This document shows, piece by piece, positions 36,258 to 46,077 of a stretch of DNA of 64,000 nt (positions are counted from its first letter, which is position 1; each line of letters starts with the position of its first letter). The DNA lies in contig NZ_JACIEJ010000002.1 of NCBI RefSeq assembly GCF_014196795.1, forward strand, positions 372,001 through 436,000, in the 5' to 3' direction. Both the position numbers and the translations under genes were made by a program. The notes below the pieces were generated by a model, which saw only the letters and a list, made by a program, of their open reading frames with translations, had not been told where the DNA came from and made no database searches. The DNA comes from Sagittula marina (lineage in GTDB: Bacteria; Pseudomonadota; Alphaproteobacteria; Rhodobacterales; Rhodobacteraceae).

Positions 36258-37070
36258 TCAGTTCAAACCAAGCACGTCCAGCATGTCATAGTGGCCCGGA
36301 TCCTGGTCCTGCCCCCACAAGGCCGCTTTCAGCGCACCACGCGCAAACAGCGCGCGATCCGACGCCATGTGTTTCAGCACGATCCGCTCCCCCGGCGTGG
36401 CGAACAACACTTCATGTTCCCCCACGATGTCACCGCCACGAATGGCGTGAAACCCGATATCGCCCCGCTTGCGCGCGCCCGTGATGCCATCACGGCCACG
36501 GTCGGACACGTCGTCGAGCGCCACACCCCGACCTTCGGCCGCGGCTTCACCCAGCATCAGGGCCGTGCCGGACGGCGCGTCGACCTTATGGTGATGGTGG
36601 CCTTCGATAATCTCGATATCCCAATCCGCGTCCAGGGCGGCAGAGACCTGTTTCACCAGTTTCGTCAGCAGGTTCACGCCCAGCGACATGTTTCCCGCCC
36701 GCACCACGACAGCGTGCCGCGCCGCCCGGTCGATGGCCGCGATATCGTCCTCGCTCAGGCCGGTGGTTCCGATCACATGCACGGCCCGCGCCTGCGCCGC
36801 CAGCTCAGCAAAGACAACCGTCGCCGCCGGGGCGGTAAAGTCGATCACCGCCTGCGCCCGGGCAAAGGCCTCCAGCGGGTCATCCTCGACCACCACGCCC
36901 AGCTCCGTGCCGCCCATGGCCGCGCCCACATCCCGGCCCACCCAATCGTGGCCGGGGCGTTCCAGCGCACCCACCAGCTTCAGTTTGTCTGAGGCTGTGA
37001 TCTCGCGCACCAGCATTTGCCCCATGCGCCCTGACACGCCTGTCACCACCACGCCCGGCTGTTCCGTCAT
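36258..37070 (-). CDS. dapB: 4-hydroxy-tetrahydrodipicolinate reductase
   Basis: 270 aa NAD(P)H-dependent reductase of lysine/DAP synthesis. Rossmann loop [39 protein letters not shown]; the active-site [19 protein letters not shown] with the catalytic His-His and Lys; and [19 protein letters not shown]. The ATG at 37070 is chosen over 37085 because GGGAG lies eight bases upstream. It is divergent from rbfA (86 bases). Confidence 0.96.
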   Translation of the reverse strand: MTEQPGVVVTGVSGRMGQMLVREITASDKLKLVGALERPGHDWVGRDVGAAMGGTELGVVVEDDPLEAFARAQAVIDFTAPAATVVFAELAAQARAVHVIGTTGLSEDDIAAIDRAARHAVVVRAGNMSLGVNLLTKLVKQVSAALDADWDIEIIEGHHHHKVDAPSGTALMLGEAAAEGRGVALDDVSDRGRDGITGARKRGDIGFHAIRGGDIVGEHEVLFATPGERIVLKHMASDRALFARGALKAALWGQDQDPGHYDMLDVLGLN

Positions 37071-37156
37071 CACGTCTGCTCCCATCGCAATTCACGTTCC
37101 CCTTACATCGCTGCGGCACGCTTGGCAAAGCAGCAGCTTCGTTCTAGGTGTGGCCC

Positions 37157-37549
37157 ATGGCTAAGAACAGAATCCAAGACGGCGCAGGTCCGTCGCAACG
37201 ACAGCTCCGCGTGAGCGAGGTCATCCGGCGGCAACTTTCCGACGTGCTTTCGCGCGGCGATGTGCATGACCCGGAACTCAACCGCATGGTCATCACCGTG
37301 GGCGAAGTGCGCGTCTCCCCCGATCTCAAGGTCGCGACGGCTTATGTCGTGCCCCTGGGCGGCAACAAGGTGGAGGAGATGTTCGAACTTCTCGAACGCA
37401 ATCAAAGCGAACTCCGTCGTGCCGTGGCCAAGGGTCTTACGATGAAATATTCGCCAGAGCTGCGCTTTCGCCTGGACGAAACCTTCGATCAGCTCGACGA
37501 AACACGCCGCCTGTTCTCGGACGAGACCGTGCGCCGCGACACGGAATGA
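37157..37549 (+). CDS. rbfA: Ribosome-binding factor A
   Basis: 130 aa KH-type protein binding the 30S subunit late in maturation. SQRQLRVSEVIRRQLSDVL and VRVSPDLKVATAYVVPLGG are typical, with RRAVAKGLTMKYSPELRFRLDETFDQ near the end. The start at 37157 gives MAKNRIQDG; an upstream GTG at 37148 would add only three residues. It overlaps the following DUF2233 gene by four bases; the usual truB partner is absent. Confidence 0.95.
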   Translation: MAKNRIQDGAGPSQRQLRVSEVIRRQLSDVLSRGDVHDPELNRMVITVGEVRVSPDLKVATAYVVPLGGNKVEEMFELLERNQSELRRAVAKGLTMKYSPELRFRLDETFDQLDETRRLFSDETVRRDTE

Positions 37550-38310
37550 GCCGCCCGATGCTGCGACGCGGTCTCATCACATTGGCCCTGGCCCTTGCGG
37601 CCACGGCCATCGCGCCGCGGGCCCGCGCGGTGACTTGCGAAAACGTCACGCACGACGACAACCGCTATACCGTCTGCGAAGTTGATGCCTCCGCGGAGCA
37701 TCTCGGCCTCTATCTGACGGACGACACAGGACGCCCGTTCGGGCATTTCACCTTCCTTCAGCAAGCGCTGGAAGAGCAGGACAAGACGCTGGTCTTTGCC
37801 ATGAACGCAGGGATGTATCACAGCGACCGCTCGCCCGTTGGCCACTACGTGCAGGACGGCACAGAAGAAATGCGTGTGATCTCATCAGCCGGGCCGGGCA
37901 ACTTCGGGCTGCTGCCAAATGGTGTCTTCTGCATCAGTGACAAAGGTGCCCGCGTTTACGAGACACGCGATTTTCTGGCGCAAAAGCCCGCATGTCGCGA
38001 TGCAACGCAATCCGGACCGATGCTGGTGATCGACGGGCAATTGCACCCTCGCTTTCTGCCCGACAGCACATCCCGCTACGTGCGCAACGGCGTCGGCACA
38101 TCAAAAGACGGCAAGCGTGCGGTTTTTGTCATCTCGCAAAACACCGTCACCTTCTACGACTTTGCCCTGTTTTTCCGCGACGCGCTCAAGCTGCCGGATG
38201 CCCTGTTTCTGGATGGCAATATCTCACGCCTTTACGCGCCCAGCCTCGGGCGCAACGATCTGGGCCGCCGCATGGGGCCAATCGTAGCCGTGACGGAGCC
38301 GCTCCAGTAA
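37546..38310 (+). CDS. Phosphodiester glycosidase family (DUF2233) protein
   Basis: 254 aa. N-terminal signal peptide with an RR pair (MLRRGLITLALALAATAIAPRARA), possibly Sec- or Tat-dependent. The NAGPA-like domain has VFAMNAGMYHSDRSPVGHYV, GPGNFGLLPNGVFCI, ATQSGPMLVIDGQLHPRF, RNGVGTSKDGKRAVFVIS and LPDALFLDGNISRLYAP. Family members cleave a sugar-phosphodiester (mannose-6-phosphate uncovering enzyme); the bacterial substrate may be a teichoic-acid-like or exported polymer, unproven. It is translationally coupled to rbfA (ATGA). Confidence 0.85.
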   Translation: MSRPMLRRGLITLALALAATAIAPRARAVTCENVTHDDNRYTVCEVDASAEHLGLYLTDDTGRPFGHFTFLQQALEEQDKTLVFAMNAGMYHSDRSPVGHYVQDGTEEMRVISSAGPGNFGLLPNGVFCISDKGARVYETRDFLAQKPACRDATQSGPMLVIDGQLHPRFLPDSTSRYVRNGVGTSKDGKRAVFVISQNTVTFYDFALFFRDALKLPDALFLDGNISRLYAPSLGRNDLGRRMGPIVAVTEPLQ

Positions 38311-38358
38311 TCGTTGCACCGTACCAGATGTCGTGGCAGGCTGAGACAAAGGTTTGCC

Positions 38359-39816
38359 ATGATGCGTTTTCTGGTCTCGTTTCTTCGTCTGTTTGTGTTG
38401 CTCGTGCTTCTGGCGCTGCCTGCGACACTGGCCCCGCGCCATGCCGATGCGCAGGACAACATCCACCTCTTTCGCGATTTCTCCGCCCGGTCCCTAAGCT
38501 GGCAGGACAAGCGTTTCCTTCAGGCCGCCCTCGCCTTCGAAGGTCACTACAACGGGCTGCTCGATGGCGATTGGGGCCGGATCAGCCAGCGCGCCATGCG
38601 CGCCTACAGCGCTCAGGAATTCGGCACCGGTTCGCAGGACTGGCATATGGCGATGCTGGCCATGTCCCTCGTCCTGGCCATCGACGAAAACGGCTGGGAG
38701 CTGGAGTATTCAGAGCCCCTCGGCCTGTCGTTCTTCGTGCCGCAAAAGCGGGTGAAGGCCGCCGAGACAACAGAGCTTTTCGTCAACTTTCATCACGTCG
38801 GGACGTCGCTGGCCTACTCCATCGGCCGGTTGGGCTGGGACGATCTGAATGCGGTGCACAGCTACACGTGGGGGCGGCACCAGATGGCCACGGAGCCCTA
38901 TCAACTGCGTCAACCGGGCCGATCCGTGACCTCGATCCAGCGCGCCGACGGGTCCGTGCTCTATGCACGTTCCGATCTGATCGACGGCTTCTGGTCCACG
39001 ATCCTGATTTCAGCCGACCGACCGGATGCCGCTCTTCTCGCGGCGGTGACGGCCTCCATCACGCCGGGACGCACGGACCCGCTGGCGGTCACACAAGGGG
39101 GTGCTCTGGATCGCGCCATCATGGGCGCGCTCGCCATCCTCAACGACCCGGAGTCGGAGCCAGCATCGCCGCCCGCCCCCGCCCTTACCGCCAGGACCAC
39201 ACCGACACCGCGCAGTGGCGGAGCCAGCGGTTCAGGCTTTTATGTCTCCGACAAGGGCCACGTCCTGACCAACGCCCACGTGGTCGACACCTGCGACAGC
39301 ATAACCGTGAACGGCGAGCGCGCCTTTCTGGTTGCCGCTGACGCGCAGCGCGATCTGGCGCTCTTGCTCTCCGCCAGCGCGCGGGCCAAGGCGGTGGCCA
39401 TCTTCTCCGATGCGCCCGCGCGGCTGAACGCGGATGTCACCGTCCTGGGCTACCCCTTTGCCGATGTGCTCGGCGGGTTGAACGTCACGCGCGGTGCGGT
39501 CAGCAGCGTCACAGGGATCGGCGGAGACCCCGACTGGTTGCAGATCAGCGCGCCGGTGCAGCCCGGCAATTCCGGCGGCCCGCTTGTCGCGGCGGATGGA
39601 TCGGTGGTCGGCGTCGTGACCGCTCGGCTGAAGGATCGCCCCGGCGCAACCGCGCAAAACATCAACTTCGCCGTGCGCGGTGAGGTCGCGCGCCGCTTTC
39701 TGGCCGAACAGGGCGTCAGCCCGCAGGCCAACACCGACCGGACCCCGCTCGCACCGGAAATGCTGGCAGAGCAGTCAGCCGCCTTCACCACATATATCGA
39801 GTGCCTGACACGCTGA
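38359..39816 (+). CDS. Trypsin-like (DegP-type) periplasmic serine protease
   Basis: 485 aa. Signal peptide MMRFLVSFLRLFVLLVLLALPATLA to about residue 30. Residues 35-75 are a peptidoglycan-binding-like helical unit (FLQAALAFEGHYNGLLDGDWGRISQRAM). The protease domain is at about 290-465: His in VLTNAHVVD, Asp in AQRDLALLL, Ser in PVQPGNSGGPL. No PDZ domain follows, which distinguishes it from DegP itself; the N-terminal half of about 200 residues is unassigned. It is the third gene of the rbfA group but lies 48 bases after the DUF2233 gene. Confidence 0.87.
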   Translation: MMRFLVSFLRLFVLLVLLALPATLAPRHADAQDNIHLFRDFSARSLSWQDKRFLQAALAFEGHYNGLLDGDWGRISQRAMRAYSAQEFGTGSQDWHMAMLAMSLVLAIDENGWELEYSEPLGLSFFVPQKRVKAAETTELFVNFHHVGTSLAYSIGRLGWDDLNAVHSYTWGRHQMATEPYQLRQPGRSVTSIQRADGSVLYARSDLIDGFWSTILISADRPDAALLAAVTASITPGRTDPLAVTQGGALDRAIMGALAILNDPESEPASPPAPALTARTTPTPRSGGASGSGFYVSDKGHVLTNAHVVDTCDSITVNGERAFLVAADAQRDLALLLSASARAKAVAIFSDAPARLNADVTVLGYPFADVLGGLNVTRGAVSSVTGIGGDPDWLQISAPVQPGNSGGPLVAADGSVVGVVTARLKDRPGATAQNINFAVRGEVARRFLAEQGVSPQANTDRTPLAPEMLAEQSAAFTTYIECLTR

Positions 39817-39931
39817 ACGCCCGCTTTGCAGCCGGAACTGCCGCCACCCCCCGGCCTGCCGTTCTCCAACCAAAGCTTGCACCCCGGCCCTGCCCAGCCT
39901 ACCTCAGAGCAAACAGCAATGAGGCCCCACG

Positions 39932-41278
39932 ATGTCCCAGTCCCCCGCAGACCTGACCCGCGCCCTGCTCGACGCCGCCCGCAAGGCCGGGGCCGATGCC
40001 GCCGACGCCGTGGCGCTGGACGGGACCTCTGTGTCCATCGACGTGCGCGCGGGCCAGCTGGAGCAGGCAGAGCGCGCAGAAGGCCGTGACCTTGGCCTGC
40101 GGGTGCTGGTGGGACAGCGGGTGGCCTCCGTGTCCACCTCCGACACGCGGCCGGAAACACTGGCCACGCTGGCCGAACGCGCCGTCGCAATGGCCCGCGA
40201 AGCACCCGAAGACCCCTATGTCGGCCTCGCCGATCCGGACCAGCTGGCGCGCGATTGGGACATCGCCGCGTTGGAACTGGCCGACCCGACCGCAGAACCC
40301 TCCGCCTCGGAACTCGAGGATGACGCCCGCACCGCCGAGGCCGCCGCCCTTGCCGTCGAAGGTGTCGTTCAGGTGCAGTCGGCCTCCGCCTCCTATTCCG
40401 CCCAAAACGTGGCCATCGCCGCCACCAATGGCTTCGAGGGCGCTTACAGCCGTACCTCGCGGTCCCGCTCCTGCGTTGCCTCCGCCGGCGAAGGCCTGAA
40501 GATGGAGCGCGACTATGACGGCGACGGGCGCACCTTTCAATCGGACCTGCGCGACGCCGCCGAAATCGGGCGCATCGCTGGCGAACGCGCGGTGGACCGG
40601 CTGAACCCGAGGCGGCCCAAAACCGGCGCCTATCCCGTCCTGTACGACGAGCGCATCGCCGCCTCCCTGATCGGCCATCTCAGTGCCGCCACCAACGGGT
40701 CCTCCATCGCCCGCGGCTCCTCCTGGCTGCTCAACGCCATGGGCGAGGACGTGCTGCCCAAAGGCATGTCCCTGCGCGAAGATCCGCATCGCCCCCGCGC
40801 CGCCTCGTCGCGCCCCTTCGACGGCGAAGGCCTGCCGACGCGCAAACGTGTGCTGGTCCAGGATGGCGTTTTGCAGGGCTGGACGCTGGACCTCGCCAAT
40901 GCGCGCAAGCTGGGTCTGGAAAGCACCGGCAACGCTGCACGCGGCACCTCCGGCGGGATCGGCCCGGCCTGCTGGAACCTTGAACTGACGCAAGGCACAC
41001 AAAGCCGCGCCGACCTGATGGCCCAGATGGGCACCGGCCTGCTGGTCACCTCGATGATCGGCTCGACCATCAACCCCAACACCGGCGATTATTCCCGTGG
41101 CGCTGCGGGCTGGTGGATCGAAAATGGCGCGCCGGTCTACCCCGTGTCCGGCGTGACCATCGCGGGCAACCTGCGCGAAATGCTGAAAACGCTGATCCCT
41201 GCCAACGACGCGCGCCCATGGCTCTCGCGGGTGGTGCCGTCCCTGCTGGTCGAGGGGCTCACGCTTGCCGGAGACTGA
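39932..41278 (+). CDS. pmbA: TldD/PmbA family metalloprotease
   Basis: 448 aa cytoplasmic member of the TldD/TldE(PmbA) pair, which processes peptides such as microcin/RiPP leaders and acts in CcdA turnover. GRDLGLRVLVGQRVASVSTSDT at the N-terminus, GRIAGERAVDRLNPRRPKTGAYPV in the middle, and ARGTSGG..GLLVTSMIGSTINPNTGDYSRGAAGWWIENG near the C-terminus. PmbA has no HExxxH; consistent with this, none is seen. tldD is not in the window. The next gene starts inside it. Confidence 0.92.
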   Translation: MSQSPADLTRALLDAARKAGADAADAVALDGTSVSIDVRAGQLEQAERAEGRDLGLRVLVGQRVASVSTSDTRPETLATLAERAVAMAREAPEDPYVGLADPDQLARDWDIAALELADPTAEPSASELEDDARTAEAAALAVEGVVQVQSASASYSAQNVAIAATNGFEGAYSRTSRSRSCVASAGEGLKMERDYDGDGRTFQSDLRDAAEIGRIAGERAVDRLNPRRPKTGAYPVLYDERIAASLIGHLSAATNGSSIARGSSWLLNAMGEDVLPKGMSLREDPHRPRAASSRPFDGEGLPTRKRVLVQDGVLQGWTLDLANARKLGLESTGNAARGTSGGIGPACWNLELTQGTQSRADLMAQMGTGLLVTSMIGSTINPNTGDYSRGAAGWWIENGAPVYPVSGVTIAGNLREMLKTLIPANDARPWLSRVVPSLLVEGLTLAGD

Positions 41279-42038
41279 CCTCGAACTGCTGATCCGCGCC
41301 GCCCACGAAGCAGGCACCGTCGCGCGGAGCTTTCTCGGGCAGGACCTTGGCATCGAGCAGAAGGACGACGGTCAGGGCCCGGTGACCAAGGCCGACCTCG
41401 CCGTGAACGCCCAGCTGGAGCGCATCCTGCGCGCCGCCCGCCCCGGGTACGGCTGGCTGTCAGAGGAAAGCCTGGACGATCCGCAGCGCCTCGCGACATC
41501 GCGCGCCTTCATCGTGGACCCGATAGATGGCACGCGATCTTACATCGAGGGCGCGAAAACCTGGGCCCATTCCTTGGCCGTGGTCGAAAACGGCACGGCA
41601 ACCGCCGCCGTGGTCTACCTGCCCATGCTCGACCGCCTGTACACCGCCGCTCAGGGCGCAGGCGCCCATATCAACGGCACACCGCTGAGCGTGACACAAC
41701 GCGCAGAGGCCAACGGCGCAGAGGTGCTCGCCACCCGCCCCGCCATGGAATCGCGCTACTGGATCAAGGGGGCGCCAGAGGTCACGCGCCATCATCGGCC
41801 CTCGCTCGCGTATCGCCAGAGCCTCGTGGCCGAGGGACGGTTCGACGCGATGTTCACCTTCCGCCCGACGTGGGAATGGGACATTGCCGCCGGGTCGCTG
41901 CTGCTGTCAGAGGCCGGCGCACAGGTCAGCGACCGCCATGGGGCGCCGCTGGTGTTCAACGCGGCCCACCCGCAGGTCGATGGCATGGTCGCCGCCAACC
42001 CGACGCTGCACGCGGCGCTCTTGCATCGGCTGCGCTGA
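41265..42038 (+). CDS. Inositol-monophosphatase family (CysQ-like) phosphatase
   Basis: 257 aa Mg-dependent phosphatase. Metal site VDPIDGTRSYIEG, with GWLSEES before it and WEWDIAAGSLLLSEAG after it; the WEWD motif is typical of the CysQ/bisphosphate nucleotidase branch, so 3'-phosphoadenosine 5'-phosphate is a likely substrate, with inositol or histidinol phosphate as alternatives. The start is a TTG at 41265 inside pmbA, supported by GAGGGG six bases upstream; no ATG exists near the N-terminus of the conserved domain. It leads into DUF4170-waaA-lpxK. Confidence 0.85.
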   Translation: MPETDLELLIRAAHEAGTVARSFLGQDLGIEQKDDGQGPVTKADLAVNAQLERILRAARPGYGWLSEESLDDPQRLATSRAFIVDPIDGTRSYIEGAKTWAHSLAVVENGTATAAVVYLPMLDRLYTAAQGAGAHINGTPLSVTQRAEANGAEVLATRPAMESRYWIKGAPEVTRHHRPSLAYRQSLVAEGRFDAMFTFRPTWEWDIAAGSLLLSEAGAQVSDRHGAPLVFNAAHPQVDGMVAANPTLHAALLHRLR

Positions 42039-42185
42039 CTCCTATTTTTCGTGCGCGGGCAAGGCTTTCTTGACCATTGCCATGGCAGCCTGCGCCCCGC
42101 CACGCTTGACCCCCGGTTGCGTTTGCTTAGGCTCCGGTGCATTGCGAAACGGCCACTTCCTTCCCCTGCCAACAGGAGCATGGAC

Positions 42186-42425
42186 ATGCAACGCCTTCAC
42201 CTCGTCTTTGGCGGCGAACTCGTCGATCCGACAAAGACCGTCTTTCGCGATGTAGACGACCTCCATATCGTCGGCATCTTTCCAAACTACGAAACAGCCT
42301 ACAACGCCTGGAAAGCAGAGGCGCAGCGCACCGTGGACAATGCCCACATGCGCTATTTCATCGCCCACCTCCACCGTCTGCGCCAGGAAGAGACCGAGGC
42401 TTCTTCGACCGAAGAGCTGGGCTAA
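42186..42425 (+). CDS. DUF4170 small protein
   Basis: 79 aa. MQRLHLVFGGELVDPTKTVFRDVDDLHIVGIFPNYETAYNAWK...; the family has no known function and recurs just upstream of waaA/lpxK in alphaproteobacteria, so a part in Kdo/lipid A metabolism is suspected. The ATG at 42186 is preferred over 42180 because AGGAG is seven bases upstream of it. It is six bases before waaA. Confidence 0.85.
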   Translation: MQRLHLVFGGELVDPTKTVFRDVDDLHIVGIFPNYETAYNAWKAEAQRTVDNAHMRYFIAHLHRLRQEETEASSTEELG

Positions 42426-42430
42426 CCCCC

Positions 42431-43636
42431 ATGTCCAGCCGCGCGCTGTCCCTGCAGGCCTATCTGGCCACAACGCGCGGCACCGGCGCGTCCGACCTGC
42501 CGCCCCTGCCCCCGCGCCCACCGGGCCAGCTCGTCTGGGCCTGGGCCTCCGGTGCGGAACGCGGGCGCGCGCTGTCCAGGCTCTGCGCCCGCCTGATGGC
42601 GCAGAACCCGGATATCTCCGTGATCCTGTCGGGCGACACCTCCGCTCATAGCGAGATGCCGCACGTTCCGGCTCCGACGGAACGGTTGAGCGATTGCGCC
42701 GCCTACGCCAAACACTTCAAGCCCGATCTTGTGCTCTGGGCCGGAGGGGCTTTGCGGCCCGCGCTGCTGTCCTCCTTCAGGCAAGAGAACGCACATCTGA
42801 TGGCGCTGGACCTAGGTCCCGAAGGTCCGCTGGCCCCTGCCGCAGCGCGATGGTTGCCCGATCCGGCTCCCGCCACGCTGGCGCTGTTTCACAGCCTCTA
42901 CACCACCGGAGAACCCGCCGCGCGCCGCATCCGACGCATGGGCGTTGATGCGGCCCGTGTGCACGCGACCGCCCCGCTGATGGACAGCGACATGCCTTTG
43001 CCCTGCCCTGCCGGCCTGCACGAGGACGTCTCGGGCCAGCTTTCCGGGCGTCCGGTCTGGCTGGCCGCCCGTCTTAGGGGGCTGGAGGCGCGGGACGTCC
43101 TCGCCGCCCACCGTCAGGCCGTGCGCCTGAACCACCGCCTCTTGCTGGTCATCGTACCGTCATCAGAGGACGAAGCGCAGCGCATCATCCGCGCCGCCGC
43201 CGCGTCGCAGATGCGGGTGTGTCACTGGGACATGGGCGAATCACTGGATGAAAACACCCAGGTGCTGCTGACAGAAGGACCAGAGGAGCTGGGCCTGTGG
43301 TATCGCGTCGCCCCGGTTGCCTTTCTCGGCGGCTCGCTGCTGACCGGCACAGGCGGCGAAGACCCCTACGAGGCCGCGACCCTTGGCACCGCGATCCTGT
43401 ACGGACCGAACGTGGGCAAGCATCTCGACAGCTATACGCGGCTGGTGGACGCTGGCGCGGCCCGAATCGTGCGTGACGCCGATTCGCTGGCCGCCGCCGT
43501 GCTGCATATCGTGGCCCCCGATCAGGCGGCGCAAATGGCCCATGCCGGCTGGGATCTGATTTCATCCGGCGCGGAATTGGTGGATAGGGTCATCGCCGAA
43601 GTCCTCGACACGCTGGATACGAAAGACACCGCCTGA
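42431..43636 (+). CDS. waaA: 3-deoxy-D-manno-octulosonic acid (Kdo) transferase
   Basis: 401 aa inner-membrane-associated glycosyltransferase adding Kdo to lipid A precursor. The N-terminal [13 protein letters not shown] segment matches the G/S-V-G-E region of family members, with the Glu used as catalytic base in Aquifex Waa[36 protein letters not shown] is the CMP-Kdo-binding block. The form lacks an obvious N-terminal transmembrane helix and is divergent from E. coli WaaA, as seen in Rhodobacterales. It overlaps the lpxK start by one base (TGATG). Confidence 0.88.
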   Translation: MSSRALSLQAYLATTRGTGASDLPPLPPRPPGQLVWAWASGAERGRALSRLCARLMAQNPDISVILSGDTSAHSEMPHVPAPTERLSDCAAYAKHFKPDLVLWAGGALRPALLSSFRQENAHLMALDLGPEGPLAPAAARWLPDPAPATLALFHSLYTTGEPAARRIRRMGVDAARVHATAPLMDSDMPLPCPAGLHEDVSGQLSGRPVWLAARLRGLEARDVLAAHRQAVRLNHRLLLVIVPSSEDEAQRIIRAAAASQMRVCHWDMGESLDENTQVLLTEGPEELGLWYRVAPVAFLGGSLLTGTGGEDPYEAATLGTAILYGPNVGKHLDSYTRLVDAGAARIVRDADSLAAAVLHIVAPDQAAQMAHAGWDLISSGAELVDRVIAEVLDTLDTKDTA

Positions 43637-44628
43637 TGCACGCCCCTCGCTTCTGGGCCACGCCGCCCGACGCCCCGGCCCTGCGCGCCCGCCTTCTGGC
43701 CCCGCTGGCCGCCGTGACCGCGCGCGCCACCGCCCGCCGTGTGGCGCAACCGCCCGCCCATCGCGCCGGCATCCCGGTGATCTGCGTCGGCAACATCAAC
43801 GCCGGGGGCACCGGGAAAACGCCCACGGCCATCGCGGTGGTCCAGCTGTTGCAAGCGCGCGGGCTGACGCCGCATGTGGTGTCACGCGGCTATGGCGGCA
43901 CGCTGGACGGCCCGGTGCAGGTCGACCCACGCACCCACGCGGCAGTCCAAACCGGAGACGAGCCGCTTTTGCTGGCCGCCTTCACCCCCACCTGGGTCGC
44001 CAAGGACCGCGCCGCTGGCGCGCAGGCGGCAGAGGCCGCGGGGGCCGAGGTGATCGTGCTCGACGATGGCCTGCAAAGCCCCGCGCTGGCCAAGGATCTG
44101 ACCATCGTGACGGTCGACGCACATGTGGGATTCGGCAATGGCCGCTGCCTGCCCGCCGGCCCTCTGCGAGAACCCATTGCCGCAGGTCAAAGCCGCGCGG
44201 ATCTGCTGTTGTCCATCGGCCCCCCGGCAGCCCAGACCCGGTTTGCCCGGACCTGGGGGGCGCAGATCACCCTCCCCCACCTCACCGGCGCGTTGAAACC
44301 CTTACCCACGGGCATGGACTGGGAGGGACTGCCGGCGCTGGCCTTCGCGGGGATAGGCCATCCAGAGAAGTTCTTTGCCTCGCTCAAGGCCGAAGGCGCG
44401 GACCTGCGGGGCACGGTCGCCCTGGGCGATCATCAGCCTTTCACCACCGCGATCCTGCAACGTCTGGCGCAGGATGCCGCCAAACTGGGCGCGCAATTGG
44501 TCACAACCGAAAAAGACGCCGTGCGCCTGCCGCCAGAGATGCGCCGCGAGGTTCTGACCTTGCCCGTGCGTCTTGAAATCGACGATCCCGCGCCGCTGGC
44601 GGCCGCTCTGGATCGCGTTCTGGGCTGA
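43636..44628 (+). CDS. lpxK: Tetraacyldisaccharide 4'-kinase
   Basis: 330 aa kinase phosphorylating the 4' position of lipid A disaccharide at the inner membrane. P-loop [11 protein letters not shown] at about residue 57; [25 protein letters not shown] (normally DDGFQ); and [14 protein letters not shown]. The late [12 protein letters not shown] block is conserved. Its start is inside the waaA stop. It ends two bases before the convergent N-formylglutamate amidohydrolase gene. Confidence 0.94.
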   Translation: MHAPRFWATPPDAPALRARLLAPLAAVTARATARRVAQPPAHRAGIPVICVGNINAGGTGKTPTAIAVVQLLQARGLTPHVVSRGYGGTLDGPVQVDPRTHAAVQTGDEPLLLAAFTPTWVAKDRAAGAQAAEAAGAEVIVLDDGLQSPALAKDLTIVTVDAHVGFGNGRCLPAGPLREPIAAGQSRADLLLSIGPPAAQTRFARTWGAQITLPHLTGALKPLPTGMDWEGLPALAFAGIGHPEKFFASLKAEGADLRGTVALGDHQPFTTAILQRLAQDAAKLGAQLVTTEKDAVRLPPEMRREVLTLPVRLEIDDPAPLAAALDRVLG

Positions 44629-44630
44629 GG

Positions 44631-45500
44631 CTACTCCGCGGCCAGCGGCTTTTCCTGGATCCTGCCCGAACCGATCGCCGCCAACTCGGCCACCACGCCA
44701 CGCAGGGTGCGGCGGATGGTCTCGAACTCCGCCGTCGGCTCGATTGTGCGTTCATTCATATACAGCGCGCGATCAATCTCCACCTGGATGGCATGCTGGC
44801 TGCGCGAGGGGCGACCGTAGGCCTGCGTCGTGTACGCCCCGGCAAAGGGCGTATTGCGCGCCACGACGAATCCCGCCGCGCGAAACGCAGATTCGACCTG
44901 CATGACGATGTCCGGCGCAGCAGAGGCCCCAAAGCGGTCGCCGATCACGATCTCTGGCCGTTTTACATGATCGCGCATGGCACCATCCAGCGCCTCATGC
45001 GGCATGGAATGGCAGTCGATCAGAATCGCCTCGCCAAAGCGGGCCCGCGCATCGCTGAGCAATACCGCCAATTTGTCGTGATAGGGTCGCCAGATTCCCT
45101 TGATGCGCTGCTCCGCCTCAAGCCGGGAAATCTTACCCCGATAGATCGAGCGGCCCCCGGCAACGACTCGGGGGACAACGCCCAGACCACTGGACACACG
45201 TGGGTTGTGACCTTTCCGATTGACCCCTTCGATCAGGGCCGGGTCCAGTTCATCCGCCGCGCGGTTGAGGTCGATATATGCTCTTGGCGCCCCGCCACAC
45301 AAAAGCGGCGCACCGAATTCCGGAGCACAATCAAACAGTTGATCCACGAATGCGTCCTCTGATGAGCGAATCATCATCGGATCGAGCACCGTCTGGTTCA
45401 GAAAAGACTGCGGGTAAACGCGCCCGGAATGCGGCGATGCAAAGACCACACAAGACCGCAATGCGTCAGGCAAATGTAAATGGTAAGCTGTACAGGGCAT
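44631..45500 (-). CDS. N-formylglutamate amidohydrolase
   Basis: 289 aa. VVFASPHSGRVYPQSFL at the N-terminus, SSEDAFVDQLFDCAP, GGAPRAYIDLNRAADELDP, and ILIDCHSMPHEAL. These are the FGase/HutG-type signatures (deformylation of N-formyl-L-glutamate in histidine degradation); a wider role for formylated peptides is possible. The ATG at 45500 has AAAGGAT upstream. No hut genes lie nearby. Confidence 0.88.
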   Translation of the reverse strand: MPCTAYHLHLPDALRSCVVFASPHSGRVYPQSFLNQTVLDPMMIRSSEDAFVDQLFDCAPEFGAPLLCGGAPRAYIDLNRAADELDPALIEGVNRKGHNPRVSSGLGVVPRVVAGGRSIYRGKISRLEAEQRIKGIWRPYHDKLAVLLSDARARFGEAILIDCHSMPHEALDGAMRDHVKRPEIVIGDRFGASAAPDIVMQVESAFRAAGFVVARNTPFAGAYTTQAYGRPSRSQHAIQVEIDRALYMNERTIEPTAEFETIRRTLRGVVAELAAIGSGRIQEKPLAAE

Positions 45501-45552
45501 CGTCAATCCTTTGCACGATACAATGACCGAATTCTTTCTGTGCCAAAAGCCC

Positions 45553-45581
45553 TTGATCCCATCTGATAACCTATTTATAGA
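45553..45581 (+). promoter_or_regulatory. Promoter of tRNA-Val / rpmJ
   Basis: TTGATC (45553-45558), 17-base spacer, TATAGA (45576-45581): the best sigma-70 match in the window, about 75 bases before the tRNA 5' end. Confidence 0.6.
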
Positions 45582-45656
45582 CCCGCTCACCGGCGCAGAA
45601 AGCCCGCTACCCGAAACCGTTCAGGTGGCACTCAGGGAAAGATGCGAAGGCCATAT

Positions 45657-45731
45657 GGGTGATTAGCTCAGCGGTAGAGCACTTCGTTGACATCGAAGGG
45701 GTCACTGGTTCAATCCCAGTATCGCCCACCA
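45657..45731 (+). tRNA. tRNA-Val (GAC)
   Basis: 75 bases with encoded CCA. Acceptor GGGTGAT (45657-45663) pairs with ATCGCCC (one G-U); D arm GCTC-AGCGGTA-GAGC; anticodon loop TTGACAT with GAC at 45689-45691 between CTTCG and CGAAG; T arm CTGGTTCAATCCCAG. All four stems fold. It lies upstream of rpmJ and is probably processed from a shared transcript. Confidence 0.96.
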
Positions 45732-45752
45732 TTATTCCACCTCTCGGTGCAC

Positions 45753-45779
45753 GGGCGCGTCCGTTACGGATGGCGCCCG
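45753..45779 (+). other. Leader hairpin between tRNA-Val and rpmJ
   Basis: GGGCGC-G-TCCG / CGGA-TG-GCGCCC folds with a TTA loop and a small bulge. No T-run follows; a processing site or rpmJ leader structure is possible. Confidence 0.35.
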
Positions 45780-45842
45780 ATACGTTCCGGGAACAGGCAC
45801 AACCTTGGCGCTCGCGCGCCGCGAAAGACGAAGGAGAGACCA

Positions 45843-45968
45843 ATGAAGGTCGCAAACTCGCTCCGCTCGCTCAAGAAGCGCCACCGCGACTGCCGCGTTG
45901 TGCGCCGTAAGGGCCGCGTATACGTGATCAACAAGACCCAGCGCCGGTTCAAGGCACGCCAAGGCTAA
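45843..45968 (+). CDS. rpmJ: 50S ribosomal protein L36 (C-minus type)
   Basis: 41 aa: [20 protein letters not shown]... and [14 protein letters not shown]. It lacks the CxxC...CxxxxH zinc ligands of the C-plus form and has the extra residues of the YkgO-type paralogue, which is the standard L36 in alphaproteobacteria. GAAGGAGAG is seven bases before the ATG. It lies alone, 111 bases after tRNA-Val and before a strong terminator, not in the alpha ribosomal operon. Confidence 0.96.
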   Translation: MKVANSLRSLKKRHRDCRVVRRKGRVYVINKTQRRFKARQG

Positions 45969-45999
45969 TTCGCCCTCAGGTCTTCGCGATAGCGATTCG

Positions 46000-46034
46000 A
46001 AAACCTCCGCCGACATCTTGTCGCGGAGGTTTTT
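46000..46034 (+). terminator. Rho-independent terminator of rpmJ
   Basis: ACCTCCG-(C)-CGACA, a TCT loop, TGTCG-CGGAGGT, then a T-run to 46034; A-tract on the 5' side. Confidence 0.85.
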
Positions 46035-46077
46035 CTTTGCCTGTTCGTTGCCTGACAGGTGCGGTTGTTTCCTGTGA

